A DNA stretch of 5,777 bases from Cytophagales bacterium (GTDB lineage Bacteria; Bacteroidota; Bacteroidia; Cytophagales; Cyclobacteriaceae), in NCBI GenBank assembly GCA_003454975.1, contig DMST01000090.1, positions 15,999-21,775 on the forward strand, read 5' to 3'. The notes beneath the pieces are model-generated. The model ran no database searches and was not told where the DNA came from. It saw only the letters and a list, made by a program, of their open reading frames with translations. Positions 4,907 through 5,777 of this stretch are shown here, piece after piece (positions within the stretch are counted from its first letter, which is position 1; each line of letters begins with the position of its first letter). Position numbers and translations under genes: made by a program.

Positions 4907-5777
4907 ATGGAAACGGTAGCCTCCCCTACCCTCGATATTGCCGCCATCCGGGCCCAATTCCCGGTATTGCACCAGCAGGTGCACGGCAAACCGTTGGTGT
5001 ATTTTGATAACGCAGCCACTACGCAAAAGCCTCAACGGGTAATTGATGCGTTGGTGAACTACTATACTCAAGATAACGCCAATATTCACCGGGGCATTCA
5101 TGCCCTTGCCGAACGCGCCACTCAGGCTTATGAGGATACACGAAAGGCCCTGGCGAACTTTATTAATGCCGCCGAGCCGGCCGAAATTGTGTTTACCCGC
5201 GGTACCACTGAAGGGGTAAATCTGGTAGCTAGTGCCTGGGGACGCCAAAACATCCAGGCCGGAGACGAAATCATCGTTTCGGCCATGGAGCACCACTCCA
5301 ATATGGTTCCCTGGCAAATCTTGTGTGAGGAGAAAGGGGCCACTTTGAAAATTGCCCCGATCAACGAGGCGGGCGAGCTACTGATTGATGAGTTTGAAAA
5401 GCTGCTTACTCCGAAAACCAAGCTGGTCAGCATGGTGTATGTGAGCAACTCGCTCGGTACCATCAATCCGGTAGAAGACGTGATCCACTTGGCGCACGCT
5501 AATGGTTCGCTGGTGATGCTAGACTCCGCTCAAGCCACCAGCAAGATCGATATTGACGTGCAAGCCTTGGATGTGGACTTTCTTGCCTTGAGCGGACACA
5601 AGATGTATGGCCCTACCGGTGTAGGTGCACTCTACGGTAAGCGGACACACCTGGAAGCCATGACGCCCTACCAAGGCGGCGGGGAAATGATCAAGGACGT
5701 GTCTTACGAGCGCAGCACGTACAACGAGATTCCTTACAAGTTTGAGGCGGGTACGCCTAATATCGCGGATGTGGTTG
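4907..5777 (+). CDS. sufS: cysteine desulfurase SufS, N-terminal 290 residues, cut by the right window edge
   Basis: SufS is the group II, PLP-dependent cysteine desulfurase that takes sulfur from L-cysteine as a persulfide and passes it via SufE or SufU to SufB. Family members are about 405-415 residues, so roughly 115-125 residues are missing. Visible marks are VYFDNAATTQKP (31-42), NIHRGIHALAERAT (59-72), the cofactor-loop FTRGTTEGVNLVA (96-108), His129 of MEHHSNMVPWQ stacking on PLP, Asp206 and Gln209 of MLDSAQ contacting the cofactor, and Lys232 of SGHKMYGPTG as the Schiff-base lysine. These sit at a constant +6 offset from E. coli SufS His123, Asp200, Gln203 and Lys226. The catalytic cysteine (Cys364 in E. 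coli) is beyond the edge, so activity cannot be confirmed here. The usual DGAQA motif reads DSAQA. The ATG at 4907 starts 2 nt after the sufD stop. Confidence 0.96.
   Translation, partial: METVASPTLDIAAIRAQFPVLHQQVHGKPLVYFDNAATTQKPQRVIDALVNYYTQDNANIHRGIHALAERATQAYEDTRKALANFINAAEPAEIVFTRGTTEGVNLVASAWGRQNIQAGDEIIVSAMEHHSNMVPWQILCEEKGATLKIAPINEAGELLIDEFEKLLTPKTKLVSMVYVSNSLGTINPVEDVIHLAHANGSLVMLDSAQATSKIDIDVQALDVDFLALSGHKMYGPTGVGALYGKRTHLEAMTPYQGGGEMIKDVSYERSTYNEIPYKFEAGTPNIADVV

Overview
The window reads as chromosomal DNA of a member of the Bacteroidota, most likely the Cytophagales and possibly near Hymenobacter. The grounds are the character of the SUF proteins, start codons with almost no Shine-Dalgarno sequence in front of them, an exact match to the Bacteroidota -7 promoter element (TAnnTTTG) ahead of sufB, and a DUF4157 protein of the type common in this phylum. 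The genus is a guess made from sequence memory, not from a search.

Layout. Positions 1-381 hold, on the minus strand, the first 127 residues of a protein whose DUF4157 (eCIS core) domain has just begun when the window ends. A 98-bp divergent region (382-479) separates it from a complete plus-strand gene (480-947) for a RidA/YjgF-family protein of the PF14588 branch. Positions 948-1281 form a 334-bp AT-rich non-coding region with a small hairpin, a perfect DnaA-box-like 9-mer, a perfect 17-bp palindrome, a likely promoter -7 element, and an AT-only inverted repeat lying over the probable transcription start. From 1282 to the right edge runs a SUF iron-sulfur cluster assembly operon: sufB (1282-2727), sufC (2809-3564), sufD (3579-4904) and the first 290 codons of sufS (4907 onward).

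How the genes work together. SufS is a PLP-dependent cysteine desulfurase that releases sulfur from cysteine. SufB and SufD are paralogous beta-helix scaffold proteins, and SufC is the ABC-type ATPase that drives their conformational change. The SufBCD complex builds Fe-S clusters and passes them to client proteins. The sulfur shuttle (SufE or SufU) and late carriers are not in the window and may lie past the right edge. The key catalytic and binding residues of SufB, SufC and SufD are present, as are those of SufS up to the edge. The sufC-sufD and sufD-sufS junctions are tight (14 and 2 nt), but the 81-nt sufB-sufC gap holds a terminator-like stem-loop, which suggests uneven expression within the operon.

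No undescribed multi-gene system is visible. The items most worth following are the truncated DUF4157 gene at the left edge, which may mark cargo of a contractile injection system, the stem-loop inside the suf operon, and the cluster of possible regulatory sites upstream of sufB.
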